Shown in pieces: positions 32,476 through 40,642 of a DNA stretch of 64,000 nt; position 1 is the stretch's first letter, and each line of letters starts with the position of its first letter. The translations under genes and the position numbers were made by a program. Under the pieces are notes generated by a model. It was not told where the DNA came from. It did no database searches and worked only from the letters and a program-made list of their open reading frames with translations. Source of the DNA: JBBTCX01 sp964494205 (lineage in GTDB: Bacteria; Planctomycetota; Phycisphaerae; UBA1845); contig CAZBRD010000017.1 in NCBI GenBank assembly GCA_964494205.1, positions 41,936 through 105,935 on the forward strand, in the 5' to 3' direction.

Positions 32476-32507
32476 CATGGCCAAGCTGCGGCTTGACCAT
32501 GCCACCC
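32476..32507. repeat. Type A/B hybrid palindromic repeat
   Basis: CATGGCCAAGCTGCGGCTT...GACCATGCCACCC combines the ends of type A with the core of type B, showing that the two types are one family. It lies between the thioesterase and small transporter genes. Confidence 0.85.
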
Positions 32508-32555
32508 GAGAGGGTGAGACATCGAGAATTACCGGTTTTTCACGGGAAGATTGTA

Positions 32556-33017
32556 ATGAAATCAACGTGGCTGTTTTTTGTGCTGGCGACTGTGCTGTGC
32601 TGGGGAACGTACGTTCCGATGCTTCACTATGGGCAGATGAGCTTTCTGAAACCTCCGGCGTCGTTGCGTGCGTTCTTGCTCGTTGGCGTCGCGTACTTTC
32701 TGGTCGCGGTTCTCGTTCCGGTGCTTCTGCTCGTGCGAAATGCGGAGCCGGCAGTCTTCAACAGCAAGGGCGTTTCGTTTTCGCTCATCGCGGGAGTACT
32801 CGGTGCACTGGGCGCGTTGGGGATTATCCTGGCAATCCGCAACGGCGGAAAACCAGTATATGTCGCGCCGCTCGTATTCGCTGGCGCGCCGATCGTGAAC
32901 ACGATCATCTCGATGATCTGGCACAAACCGGCCAACACGCCGGATGCTCGATTCTTCGTCGGCATCGCCCTGGCGGCGGTTGGTGCGTTGATGGTGTTGA
33001 TGTACAAACCTAGCTAA
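32556..33017 (+). CDS. Half-size DMT/EamA-like membrane protein
   Basis: 153 residues from the ATG at 32556, with GGGAAG upstream. Seen: four to five membrane helices beginning TWLFFVLATVLCWGTYVP and ending FFVGIALAAVGALMVLMYKPS. The WGTY and AP-x-V-x-T-I-I patterns resemble one half of an EamA/DMT transporter, which usually acts as a dimer when only half size. Substrate unknown. It lies on the same strand as the locus but is separated from the thioesterase by 138 bases holding a repeat, so it may be a separate unit. Confidence 0.75.
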   Translation: MKSTWLFFVLATVLCWGTYVPMLHYGQMSFLKPPASLRAFLLVGVAYFLVAVLVPVLLLVRNAEPAVFNSKGVSFSLIAGVLGALGALGIILAIRNGGKPVYVAPLVFAGAPIVNTIISMIWHKPANTPDARFFVGIALAAVGALMVLMYKPS

Positions 33018-33019
33018 TA

Positions 33020-33182
33020 CTCGAATTACAAATTACGAATGACAAAACACGAACGACGAATCTTAGATCTTGGCTGCGTTACATTGACTTTGTTTTTTGC
33101 AACGGCATTTCGTAATTTGTACTTCGTACTTCGTAATTCTCCTCGCCGCCTTCTCTTTGTGTCTTTGTGCCTTTGTGGTTCG
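33020..33182. repeat. Composite repeat block with AATTACGAA- and CACAAAG-type units
   Basis: ACAAATTACGAATGACAAAACACGAA units near 33020-33060 face inverted TTCGTAATTTGTACTTCG-type units near 33104-33140, followed by the reverse complement of the CACAAAG repeat (33150-33182; first copy at 17251). The block runs through the first part of the PQQ-propeller frame that begins at 33039. Confidence 0.65.
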
Positions 33183-34250
33183 TTCGTTACTTCGAATTTC
33201 GCCGACGCTTCCGACGATTGGTCCATGTTTCGCGGCAATTCGCAACTGACCGGCGTGGCTACGTCGTCTCTGCCCGACAAGCTCGAAGTTCGATGGAAGT
33301 TTGAAACGAACGAGGCCTTTTCGTCGTCGGCGGCGATCGTGGGCGATTTTGTATACGTCGGTTGCGACACCGAACGCGTGTACAAGCTCAACCTCAGCAA
33401 CGGCGAAAAAGTTTGGGAATACACCACCAAGGGGCCGGTGCAGTCGTCGCCGACCGTTGTGGGAAACGTTGTGTACCTCGGCGATGACGGCGGCGATTTT
33501 CACGCGATCGATATCGAAACCGGCCAAGCGAAATGGAAGTACTCAACCAACAGTCAGATCATATCGTCCGCCAACTTCTCCGAGGGCCGCATTGTTTTCG
33601 GCTCGTATGACGGCTTCGTGTATTGCCTCAAACCCGAGGACGGTTCGCTCATCTGGAAGCACGAGACGGAGGGCAAGGTTCACGCGACTCCCGCGATCGT
33701 GGATGGAAACGTCATCGTCTCGGGCTGCGATGCGTATCTGCACGTCATCAAATTGTCCGACGGGAGCGTCGAGCGAAAACTAGATCTTGGTTCCGTCGCG
33801 GGTTCATCGGCTTGCATTCTCGGTTCGCAAGCGTTTCTCGGCACCTATGGCCAGCAGGTTCACGGCATCGACTGGAAAGACGGAAAACTGCTGTGGACGT
33901 TCGAGGACAAGGAGCGCCAATTCCCCTACCTCTCATCAGCCGCAGTCACCGAGAAGATCGTCATCATCGGCGGTCGCGATCGACAGATCCGCGCGTTCGA
34001 GCCGGAGACGGGCAAACCCGCGTGGACAGTTTCAACCGACAAGCGGGTCGATTCATCGCCGGTCATCGTCGGAAACCGGGCGTACATCGGTTCATCCGAT
34101 GGAAACCTCTATGTGTTTGACCTCGCGAGCGGCAAAGAGGTTTGGAAGTTTGAAGCCGGGGCGGCTATCACGGCCTCGCCCGCGATCGGACGCCAGAGTC
34201 TTGTGATCGGCACGCAGGATGGGGTGCTGTATTGCTTTGGAAAGCGTTGA
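33039..34250 (+). CDS. PQQ-type beta-propeller protein (BamB-like) with repeat-derived signal region
   Basis: 403 residues from the ATG at 33039. Seen: residues 65 onwards form a propeller starting DWSMFRGNSQLTG, with blades such as YKLNLSNGEKVWEY, HAIDIETGQAKWKY, YCLKPEDGSLIWKH and YVFDLASGKEVWKF. The first 60 residues are odd: two hydrophobic segments, the second (LLFVSLCLCGSFVTS) encoded by a dispersed CACAAAG repeat. The true start may lie later. It is an extracytoplasmic scaffold-type propeller with no enzyme active site. Its TGA overlaps the next start (TGATG), so the two are coupled. Confidence 0.82.
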   Translation: MTKHERRILDLGCVTLTLFFATAFRNLYFVLRNSPRRLLFVSLCLCGSFVTSNFADASDDWSMFRGNSQLTGVATSSLPDKLEVRWKFETNEAFSSSAAIVGDFVYVGCDTERVYKLNLSNGEKVWEYTTKGPVQSSPTVVGNVVYLGDDGGDFHAIDIETGQAKWKYSTNSQIISSANFSEGRIVFGSYDGFVYCLKPEDGSLIWKHETEGKVHATPAIVDGNVIVSGCDAYLHVIKLSDGSVERKLDLGSVAGSSACILGSQAFLGTYGQQVHGIDWKDGKLLWTFEDKERQFPYLSSAAVTEKIVIIGGRDRQIRAFEPETGKPAWTVSTDKRVDSSPVIVGNRAYIGSSDGNLYVFDLASGKEVWKFEAGAAITASPAIGRQSLVIGTQDGVLYCFGKR

Positions 34251-34792
34251 TGTTTTTTCGTTTGTTTCTAATTACTTTCGTTGTCAACGTGCTTGCATGC
34301 CATCCGCACGACGCGACTTACCCCGCTCATCAAGAATCTCATTCGATCAATTCACGACCAAGCTGGAATGAGGCCAAAGTCGAGCAACTGGAATCTCATG
34401 ACTTAATGGGCCGTTGGGCCTGTGGAGACGGGCTTGGCTACAATGTCACTCTCGAACTGAACTCTGACAACAAATGGAATGCGATGTGGGCCGGGTGCAG
34501 AGGAGCGTACGGTGAAGCCAGCGGTACTTGGACTTTTCTCGATAACCGCTTGCACCTTTATCCTCTGCATGAAACACGGCTGATGGAGGACTATTTACGC
34601 ACGCTGAAACCGGTTGCATGGAAGGGGTTTCTCGTGCTCACCAGAACGGATCAAGAATTTGTGCCGCCTGGTCCTATGAATGCGCCTTGCTTCATGCGAC
34701 CCGAGGAGTTGCGTCGAGTTCGAGATAATTCCATTGGTATGACGGCACGGTCTCGCGGAGTTGAGTCGGCCAATTCATCGCCGGCGGACTAG
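34250..34792 (+). CDS. Putative lipoprotein of unknown function
   Basis: 180 residues from the ATG at 34250, overlapping the TGA of the PQQ gene by one base. Seen: a short signal ending VVNVLAC, a lipobox-like site, then a beta-rich domain (MGRWACGDGLGYNVTLELNSDNKWNAMW, SGTWTFLDNRLHLYP) of the kind seen in small lipocalin-like or META-like planctomycete proteins. No family is certain. Translational coupling suggests that it works with the PQQ propeller at the membrane. Confidence 0.7.
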   Translation: MFFRLFLITFVVNVLACHPHDATYPAHQESHSINSRPSWNEAKVEQLESHDLMGRWACGDGLGYNVTLELNSDNKWNAMWAGCRGAYGEASGTWTFLDNRLHLYPLHETRLMEDYLRTLKPVAWKGFLVLTRTDQEFVPPGPMNAPCFMRPEELRRVRDNSIGMTARSRGVESANSSPAD

Positions 34793-34871
34793 TAGGCCAG
34801 GCTGGGTTTCCCTGCCAGTCCCTGAAAACCTCCCGATCACGGTTTCCTAAGCGTTATTCTCAATGATCCAT

Positions 34872-34919
34872 TTGCTTTTCGTCCAATCTGTGCTATACTT
34901 TCAGTATCTTCTGAAAGGA
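34872..34919 (+). promoter_or_regulatory. Promoter with overlapping palindromic operator upstream of the GbsR/MarR gene
   Basis: TTGCTT (34872-34877), a 16-base spacer and TATACT (34894-34899) form a sigma-70-type promoter. A perfect inverted repeat, CTTTCAG (34898-34904) with CTGAAAG (34911-34917) around six bases, overlaps the end of the -10 box and the AAGGA ribosome site. A MarR-type dimer bound here would block its own promoter, so autoregulation is likely. The regulator start lies only nine bases after the palindrome. Confidence 0.55.
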
Positions 34920-34925
34920 ATAGCC

Positions 34926-35468
34926 GTGCCGGAAACTACCATCGAATCAGCCAAGAACCTGTTTGTGCGACGCTGGGGAGAAATGGGGGCGAGTTGGGGA
35001 ATCAGCCGGACCATGGCTGAGATCCACGCCCTGCTCTATCTTTCGCCGGAACCGCTTTGCACGGACGACGTCATGGACCAATTGGCCGTCTCGCGCGGCA
35101 GCGCCAGCACGAACCTGCGTGACCTCGTCAATTGGGGTTTGATTCAGCGGGTGCATCGGCGCGGCGATCGGCGCGAGTATTTTGAGGCTGAGAAAGATGC
35201 GTGGCAGATGTTTGAAACGATCACGCGCGAGCGTCGCCGGCGCGAGGTGCAGCCGATCGTCGAGACGATCCAGCGATGTTTGGGCATGGTCGCGACGGGC
35301 AAGTCCGGACCAGCGCAGGAGCGCGACACGGCCGACGCGTATCGCAAGCGTTTTGAGGACATCCTCAGTTTTTGCGAAACGCTCGACCTGCTCTTTTCGC
35401 TGCTGACCAAAGCGGGCAAGACGGGACTCAAGCCGATTGCCAAGACGCTGGGCAAACTCGCGGGATGA
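34926..35468 (+). CDS. GbsR/MarR-family transcriptional regulator
   Basis: 180 residues from a GTG at 34926 with AAGGA at the correct distance; ORF callers may extend it upstream through the operator. Seen: a winged helix with ALLYLSPEPLCTDDVMDQLAVSRGSASTNLRDLVNWGLIQRV and a wing RRGDRREYF, then a helical dimerisation part. The layout matches the GbsR-like group within the MarR superfamily, cytoplasmic repressors that often respond to osmolytes such as choline. It stands after the long plus-strand locus and may regulate it, itself, or the 36 kb gene. The palindrome at its own start supports autoregulation. Confidence 0.88.
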   Translation: MPETTIESAKNLFVRRWGEMGASWGISRTMAEIHALLYLSPEPLCTDDVMDQLAVSRGSASTNLRDLVNWGLIQRVHRRGDRREYFEAEKDAWQMFETITRERRRREVQPIVETIQRCLGMVATGKSGPAQERDTADAYRKRFEDILSFCETLDLLFSLLTKAGKTGLKPIAKTLGKLAG

Positions 35469-35539
35469 GCGCATGGGCTCCAAATCGTCTACAAGCGATA
35501 CGGCAGCGACCGACCAATAGACAGGATTAACGATCATTT

Positions 35540-35571
35540 CCACTGCCAAGCTGCGACTTGACCGTGCCGCC
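35540..35571. repeat. Type B palindromic repeat (worn)
   Basis: CCACTGCCAAGCTGCGAC...GACCGTGCCGCC differs from the consensus at three or four positions. Confidence 0.75.
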
Positions 35572-35776
35572 AAACCACATCGTGGTTGTTGCAACGACTC
35601 TAAGCACCAGACATCCCCCCCCACTCAATTACTGTTTTGCAGCTGATCCTCCCCATCTGAACCCATCGCTTTTTTGACAGTGACACACGCATGGCACTGT
35701 GATTCGACTTTGTTCACCTCGTCCGATTGAAAGTCGTTGAACTCACCTCATCGCTTTCTTACCGTGGAAATCAGTA

Positions 35777-35792
35777 GATGTGTGCACACATC
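35777..35792. promoter_or_regulatory. 16-base perfect palindrome, operator candidate
   Basis: GATGTGTGCACACATC is self-complementary over all 16 bases. It lies about 300 bases after the GbsR/MarR gene and about 215 bases before the next start codon. Its size fits a homodimeric regulator. No second copy was noticed in the window. Confidence 0.35.
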
Positions 35793-36005
35793 CCGTGGAT
35801 TTCTGAGTAACGGTTAGAGGCGACGAGTTACGCCGGCGCTTGCCTGCCGGGCGTTCTAACAAGTCGATCAGAGCTTCGATCGTCGGTCCATTGGGCCGGT
35901 TGTCCGTCCGCTCGTTCGATTCCGGTCGCACTGCGCGCGTGTCAGGCGTGCACCTCAGAAACCACCCTCGATCAGGCATTTTCGATGGAAAGTGAGGGTT
36001 TTGTC

Positions 36006-36800
36006 ATGTCATCAAGACATGCATACGGGTATTCGTTGGCGGTGACTCTGGCGTTCGGCGGCCTTGCGTTGGCTGGCCCTGAGCATATCGAGACCGGTGA
36101 CGCTGGTTCGTACAAATCTACCGCACAGAAGGTGTACAAAAGCTACACCGATCCCCATCTCGATTTGATTATGGGTCAGCTCAGTAACTCGACAGCAGGG
36201 AAAACACCCGATCTCGAGGATATGTACATTATCCGCGTCACTGATCCAGAGGAGTTTTCAGCAAGCACCGACCCCGGTGATTGCGTGATGACAGGCGATC
36301 CGCCGTCGGAAGTTTGTGGTTACGCCGAATTTGACTCGCAGCTATGGATCATGCGCATTGTGCGCGACGAGGACGGAGTCGCGCTGCTCGCAAACGATGA
36401 AAAGTTTACGAGCTCGGGTTCGTCCAAGCTGACTGGATCAGCCAATGATGGTTCGGGGAACTTCCATGTGAACGTCGGCGAATACCTGATTGCGATCACA
36501 GCCTATGGAAACGTGCCGCAATCGAGCAGCGGGAATCTCTACACATTTGCAAATCGAACCGAGGTTTCCGGAGCCGATGGACCGGGTGCGCACGGCGTTC
36601 ACAGTGCGTGGACCGGCGGTGGACCCTCTGTGCCCGGCGATTACACCATCGTCTTCACCGGTGCGGCGGGATTTCCTTTGCGCATCGGCGAAGCAGCCAC
36701 GGATCATCCACGGTATGGGTGGGCCATCGGAGGGGGCGGCTTCGTGCTCATGCTTGGACTGTCGCTGAGTGGCGTACGTTTGTTGCGTGGTTCAAGGTAA
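36006..36800 (+). CDS. Secreted protein with C-terminal membrane anchor/sorting-like tail
   Basis: 264 residues from the ATG at 36006; an in-frame ATG at 35985 would add seven. Seen: a signal peptide (SLAVTLAFGGLALA), an extracytoplasmic beta-rich domain of about 200 residues (a lectin-like or pre-peptidase-like fold: YIIRVTDPEEF, QLWIMRIVRDEDG, YLIAITAYGN, GDYTIVFTGAAG) and a C-terminal helix FVLMLGLSLSGVRLL ending in basic residues (RGSR). The tail resembles PEP-CTERM-like sorting signals but lacks a PEP motif. Function unknown. The domain resembles calcium-binding pre-peptidase C-terminal domains, but the match is loose. Confidence 0.75.
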   Translation: MSSRHAYGYSLAVTLAFGGLALAGPEHIETGDAGSYKSTAQKVYKSYTDPHLDLIMGQLSNSTAGKTPDLEDMYIIRVTDPEEFSASTDPGDCVMTGDPPSEVCGYAEFDSQLWIMRIVRDEDGVALLANDEKFTSSGSSKLTGSANDGSGNFHVNVGEYLIAITAYGNVPQSSSGNLYTFANRTEVSGADGPGAHGVHSAWTGGGPSVPGDYTIVFTGAAGFPLRIGEAATDHPRYGWAIGGGGFVLMLGLSLSGVRLLRGSR

Positions 36801-36851
36801 TCGGAAGAAATTGCAGTCAACAATGCACAATGGCGTCTTGATGTCGGGCAA

Positions 36852-39035
36852 TCATTGATTCTTGGTTAGCAACACCGGCGGATCTTGATATTCCCGGGCA
36901 AGATCACTATTGCCCTGATTCTCAAAGATAGAGGCCGCAAGTCGCCGCGCATCCCTCACGATTTCGTGGTGGGTGCCGGCGATATGGCTTCCTATCTCCA
37001 CGCAGGCGCGGATATACGTCAACGCATCGCCCATTCTTCCCTGAGCCTGACGGATGCGCGCCATAAGCAACAACGACTCGGCATGGAAATGGGTTGCGGG
37101 TAGCTCCTGCCGCCTGTATTCCAAGGCCAAGTTCGCCAATCGTTCCGCCTCGTCAAGATGACGTGGCTCACAATCCATGTGGAATCGTGCGAGGTGAAAC
37201 TGGGTATTGGCAACGGACGCCAACTCGCGTTCCGGCGATTGTTCATGGATGAGCGCTTGTTTCCTTTTGAGAGATTTAGCCAAGTGATCTTGTGCGGCAC
37301 CGCAGCGTCCGGCGTCTAATTCCGCGTGACCAATGCTCCCCAGAACTTTGGCGATATCGAGCTCACTCTGGTCGTCTTTCGATCCCTCAAAGATGGCAAG
37401 GGCTTCTCCAAAGAGCTTGATAGCGTCCCCCAATTCTCCCTGCTCGCGCTTGAACGTTGCCATGTTGTTCAGCGTTTGCGCAATGCGGCGGTCGTTCGGC
37501 GCGTACAACTTTCTGCGCATCTCCAGCGCCTCGCGATAGAGTCGATCCGCTTCGCGATAATCGCGCATTTTCTGACAGGCCGAGCCGAGATAGGCAAGAC
37601 TCTCAGCGATTTTCTCGTGCGGTTCGGCGTAGACTTTGCGGCGAAGTTCGAGCGCCTCCTTGTAATTCAATCGTGCAGATTCGAATTGATCTACATTGAA
37701 TTGGGCAGTTGCGATTGAATGCAGTACGGTGGCCAGGTTCTCCGGATAATCTCGCAGCTCGACCTTCGCGCGAGAAGCAAGCAAGTCGAATTGCTTGGCA
37801 CGCGAACTTGGGTTGAGGTCGCTAAGACCTTCCACCGCTTCAACCATGGCCTGGGTGGCGCGAGAGGCGGCATTTGATTTCTTTATCGCGACGGTCATGA
37901 CCGTCGCTGACGTTGCAACGATGACGAAGACTGCTGCAGCAGCAATCACACGCTGCTTGTGCCGCCGAATGGTTCGAATCAGCGGGGCGAGCATGAGATT
38001 CCCACCCGGAAGCGAGTCGCCTTTCAGATAGGAGATAAGCTCATCGCTCAGCGATTCCGCGGTGGGGTAACGTTGTTCGCGGCTCTTCGCCAGACATTTG
38101 AGCGCGATCCCGTCGAGTTCTTTGGGTACGTCGAACGACAAACTAGAGGGTCGACGCGGTTCGTAGTTGCAAATGTTGTCTAGCACCTGGCTATTAGCGC
38201 CAATGACCATATAAGGAAACTGGCCGGTCAGGAGCTGGTAAAAGATCACGCCCAGTGAATACACATCCGATTTCGAGTCAATGTGCGAAACGCGGCCTTC
38301 CGCTTGTTCCGGACTGGCCCAGGGAAGCGACCCGACAAAATCTCCGGTGATGGTTTGCGCCGTTTCGTCGTGTAACAGCGCCGACGATTTCGCCAGACCA
38401 AAATCGATAATGTGTGGTGTTCCATCGGAATCGACGAGTATGTTGGCAGGTTTCAAATCGCGGTGCACGATGCCCAGCGAGTGCGCGACTTTCATCGCCT
38501 GACATATCTTCGTGAACAACTCGACTCGTTGTTCAATCGTCAGGTCGGCGTCGTTCGAATACTTAAGAACCTGTTTGCCCCGGATGAAATCGGTGACAAG
38601 AAAGTCCAGTTTGCCGACGCAGCCTGCCTCATGAATGCGCACAATGCCCGAACAGTTCAGACTTGAGAGAATGAGGGCTTCACGTTCGAAGCGGACGCGA
38701 TCCCGGTCCGACGCCAATACGCCGTCACGCAATACTTTGATGGCGACGAGCTTCTCATTGCGCTCATCGACGGCCAGGAAGATGATCCCCTGCCCTCCCG
38801 CTTTGAGCCTGCGGAATATTCGGTAGTTGGGGAAACTCGGCCACGTTTCGGACGAGTCATGCTCGGAGGATGCAGCCGCATCGGGCGGCACGATGACCGT
38901 AGATTCCCATTCGGCCGCCTCTCGCTCGGCATCACGAATGAGTTCATCGTCTTCAGGTTCGATCGGGTCCTTCTTCTTCCCGTTCGGATATTCAGGCGTT
39001 TGATCTTCAGGATGTTCGTGATCGTGTGTTGCCAA
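36852..39035 (-). CDS. Membrane-anchored Ser/Thr protein kinase with C-terminal TPR repeats
   Basis: 727 residues. Seen: an acidic N-terminal tail, a Hanks-type kinase domain (about 71-340) with glycine loop LKAGGQGIIF, ATP-binding K100 in VAIKVLR, catalytic HRDLKPANI (D193) and DFGLAKS (D211), then a membrane helix (VIAAAAVFVIVATSATVMTVAI, about 365-387) and eight or so TPR units (AQFNVDQFESARLNYKEALELRRK and similar) outside the membrane. The family phosphorylates cytosolic proteins in response to an external TPR-sensed signal. The ECF-type sigma factor gene lies eight bases upstream, so both are co-transcribed, a pairing common in planctomycetes. Confidence 0.94.
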   Translation of the reverse strand: MATHDHEHPEDQTPEYPNGKKKDPIEPEDDELIRDAEREAAEWESTVIVPPDAAASSEHDSSETWPSFPNYRIFRRLKAGGQGIIFLAVDERNEKLVAIKVLRDGVLASDRDRVRFEREALILSSLNCSGIVRIHEAGCVGKLDFLVTDFIRGKQVLKYSNDADLTIEQRVELFTKICQAMKVAHSLGIVHRDLKPANILVDSDGTPHIIDFGLAKSSALLHDETAQTITGDFVGSLPWASPEQAEGRVSHIDSKSDVYSLGVIFYQLLTGQFPYMVIGANSQVLDNICNYEPRRPSSLSFDVPKELDGIALKCLAKSREQRYPTAESLSDELISYLKGDSLPGGNLMLAPLIRTIRRHKQRVIAAAAVFVIVATSATVMTVAIKKSNAASRATQAMVEAVEGLSDLNPSSRAKQFDLLASRAKVELRDYPENLATVLHSIATAQFNVDQFESARLNYKEALELRRKVYAEPHEKIAESLAYLGSACQKMRDYREADRLYREALEMRRKLYAPNDRRIAQTLNNMATFKREQGELGDAIKLFGEALAIFEGSKDDQSELDIAKVLGSIGHAELDAGRCGAAQDHLAKSLKRKQALIHEQSPERELASVANTQFHLARFHMDCEPRHLDEAERLANLALEYRRQELPATHFHAESLLLMARIRQAQGRMGDALTYIRACVEIGSHIAGTHHEIVRDARRLAASIFENQGNSDLAREYQDPPVLLTKNQ

Positions 39036-39043
39036 CGGTACCT

Positions 39044-39697
39044 CTAGCGACTTAGCTCGCTGTCCAGCATTTCACTCAACTTCCGGATGGCCCGGGCCCT
39101 AATCATGTACATGGCGCCGACGCTTCGATCGATGGCAGTGGCCACGTGCTCAGCGGGCACCAAATCGATGTCGTAAAGCCGTATGACCTGTCGCGAGATG
39201 GCTGGCAATTGCTCAATCGCATTATCCAGCTTGTTTCGCATTTCCAATTGCGAAAAGTGGCGACTCGGGGTCGTTGTCGAGACCACGATCTGATCCAGCA
39301 GCAGGTCGCGAGAATCATCCACGCAGGCAATATCAAGACGCTTCCGATGGCCGCCGCGCTTCTGTGTCCGAAGCATTCGAACAGCTTCCCGCAGCGTGTT
39401 TCGCGCAATCTCGGAAACCCATGCTGCGAACGAGTCTTCCTTTCTCGGCACGAATGAACCAATCGAAAGAAAAACGCTGACCAGCGCTTCCTGAATCACG
39501 TCGTCGATCGAAAGGACTGATTGAAATTCAACGGGAATGGATGCCTGAAGCTGTTGTCTGATCCGGGGGACAACACGTGCTATCATTTGCTTTAGAGCGA
39601 TGCGATCGCCCACGATGGCGCGTTCCGTCAAATCAGACTCAGTCGGCGAACCCTTGCGATCAGGAATTGTTCGCGCGTCGAGTGCTACTTCACCCAT
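39044..39697 (-). CDS. ECF-type RNA polymerase sigma factor
   Basis: 217 residues from the ATG at 39697; the frame is open 23 codons further upstream. Seen: region 2 with LSIDDVIQEALVSVFLSIGSF and SFAAWVSEIARNTLREAVR, and a region 4 helix-turn-helix with LPAISRQVIRLYDIDLVPAEHVATAIDRSVGAMYMIRARAIRKL. Extra N-terminal residues precede region 2. It directs RNA polymerase to a regulon set by an unknown signal. The kinase gene follows after eight bases; such kinase-linked ECF factors are probably controlled by phosphorylation rather than an anti-sigma factor. Confidence 0.9.
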   Translation of the reverse strand: MGEVALDARTIPDRKGSPTESDLTERAIVGDRIALKQMIARVVPRIRQQLQASIPVEFQSVLSIDDVIQEALVSVFLSIGSFVPRKEDSFAAWVSEIARNTLREAVRMLRTQKRGGHRKRLDIACVDDSRDLLLDQIVVSTTTPSRHFSQLEMRNKLDNAIEQLPAISRQVIRLYDIDLVPAEHVATAIDRSVGAMYMIRARAIRKLSEMLDSELSR

Positions 39698-39964
39698 GGG
39701 GCACCAAATCATTAAAGTTAGTACAACAGTCGGGCACGCATTAGCCCTTGGCGTACGGCCCGGCATTTCAATCTTTACTGATTTCTATTTTTTTCCGGCA
39801 TTCTCGTGAGCAAACCTATTCCAAGCGCATTTATTGTACAAGCGGTCGGGTGTTAAAGCTCGTCTTTATGCGAGCTAAGATTGTAAGAGCGGCGTGGTTC
39901 CTTGCGGAATTCCATCGCGCTCGCATTCTTGTACTCGATCGGCGCGTTCTCTCTGACGTGATCG

Positions 39965-40381
39965 ATGAGCAAGACTGCTTTGTTGAGGCTTGTTGCGCGG
40001 GAAGTAGGCAGGGACTACGTCTTGATTGACGTACGTCTTCGGCTTCCGCACGCATTGACCCTGCGAGGGTATAGGGTCGCTGTTTCCGAGAATTGCCTAT
40101 CGTATGGCACCGGTCGTTTCATCGCACTGACCATCGACACCCATCAACCCGACTACGTTTTCAGGAATCTGACGGCAGTTACGGCGAGCGATCTGGATGC
40201 ACTACAGTTTGGGGCGTCACTCCTATCCGATGGCGTTCACGTTGAAGATGAAGCGTACTTAGGAACAATTGCACTACAGCTTGAGATAGTTTGCGCGCCT
40301 CTAGACTTCATCGAGCTCGATGTTGCCGAGACCATATTATGCGATGGTGTAGGCAACCATATCCCTTGGCGGCGCATATGA
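39965..40381 (+). CDS. Small protein of unknown function
   Basis: 138 residues, no signal peptide or membrane helix, mixed alpha/beta composition (DYVLIDVRLRLPHAL, FIALTIDTHQ, FRNLTAVTASDLDALQFGASLL). No family was recognised and the start has no good Shine-Dalgarno sequence. Support comes from a clean hairpin terminator 15 bases after the stop. A competing minus-strand frame (39831-40055) is short and featureless. Confidence 0.55.
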   Translation: MSKTALLRLVAREVGRDYVLIDVRLRLPHALTLRGYRVAVSENCLSYGTGRFIALTIDTHQPDYVFRNLTAVTASDLDALQFGASLLSDGVHVEDEAYLGTIALQLEIVCAPLDFIELDVAETILCDGVGNHIPWRRI

Positions 40382-40395
40382 AATTGCAGCCGGTT

Positions 40396-40415
40396 ACTGC
40401 CCGGCGGGCAGTTTT
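40396..40415 (+). terminator. Intrinsic terminator after the 39965-40381 gene
   Basis: ACTGCCC (40396-40402) pairs with GGGCAGT (40406-40412) around a GGC loop and is followed by a T run. It lies 15 bases after the TGA of the upstream gene. Confidence 0.6.
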
Positions 40416-40546
40416 GGCGTTCATGGAATACTGAGAGGTTGCCTGGACACTTGCCGACGCCGAAAACTGGTTCGAGCGCCCAATCTGCGCATGGTGCGGG
40501 CTTTGCGACTGGGTGCGAATAGCGGTATGGCCTCTGCTAGTGGGAC

Positions 40547-40575
40547 TTGCCCCCTCATAGCGGTCAAACTATAGT
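40547..40575 (+). promoter_or_regulatory. Candidate promoter of the small secreted protein cluster
   Basis: TTGCCC (40547-40552), a 17-base spacer and TATAGT (40570-40575). It lies about 70 bases before the first of three small lipoprotein-like genes. Confidence 0.45.
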
Positions 40576-40642
40576 ACGCCCCCGTCCGGGTCAGCCAGTA
40601 ACTATGGCCCGAACGGAGTATTAGTGGGAGGTGCGGTTGCTC

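Larger units (their letters stand above)
35469..36005. other. Gene-free gap with a type B repeat, a long palindrome and a -35 box
   Basis: No credible gene in 537 bases. It holds a worn type B repeat (35540-35571), a perfect TTGACA (35674-35679) followed after 18 bases by TGTGAT, a short CAGTG...CACTG repeat overlapping that spacer, and a 16-base perfect palindrome (35777-35792). A small minus-strand frame (35743-35979) shows no coding signature. Confidence 0.6.

Noticed and set aside
35743..35979. 78-codon minus-strand frame upstream of the 36 kb gene
   Set aside because: No recognisable domain and no ribosome site; it crosses the 16-base palindrome.
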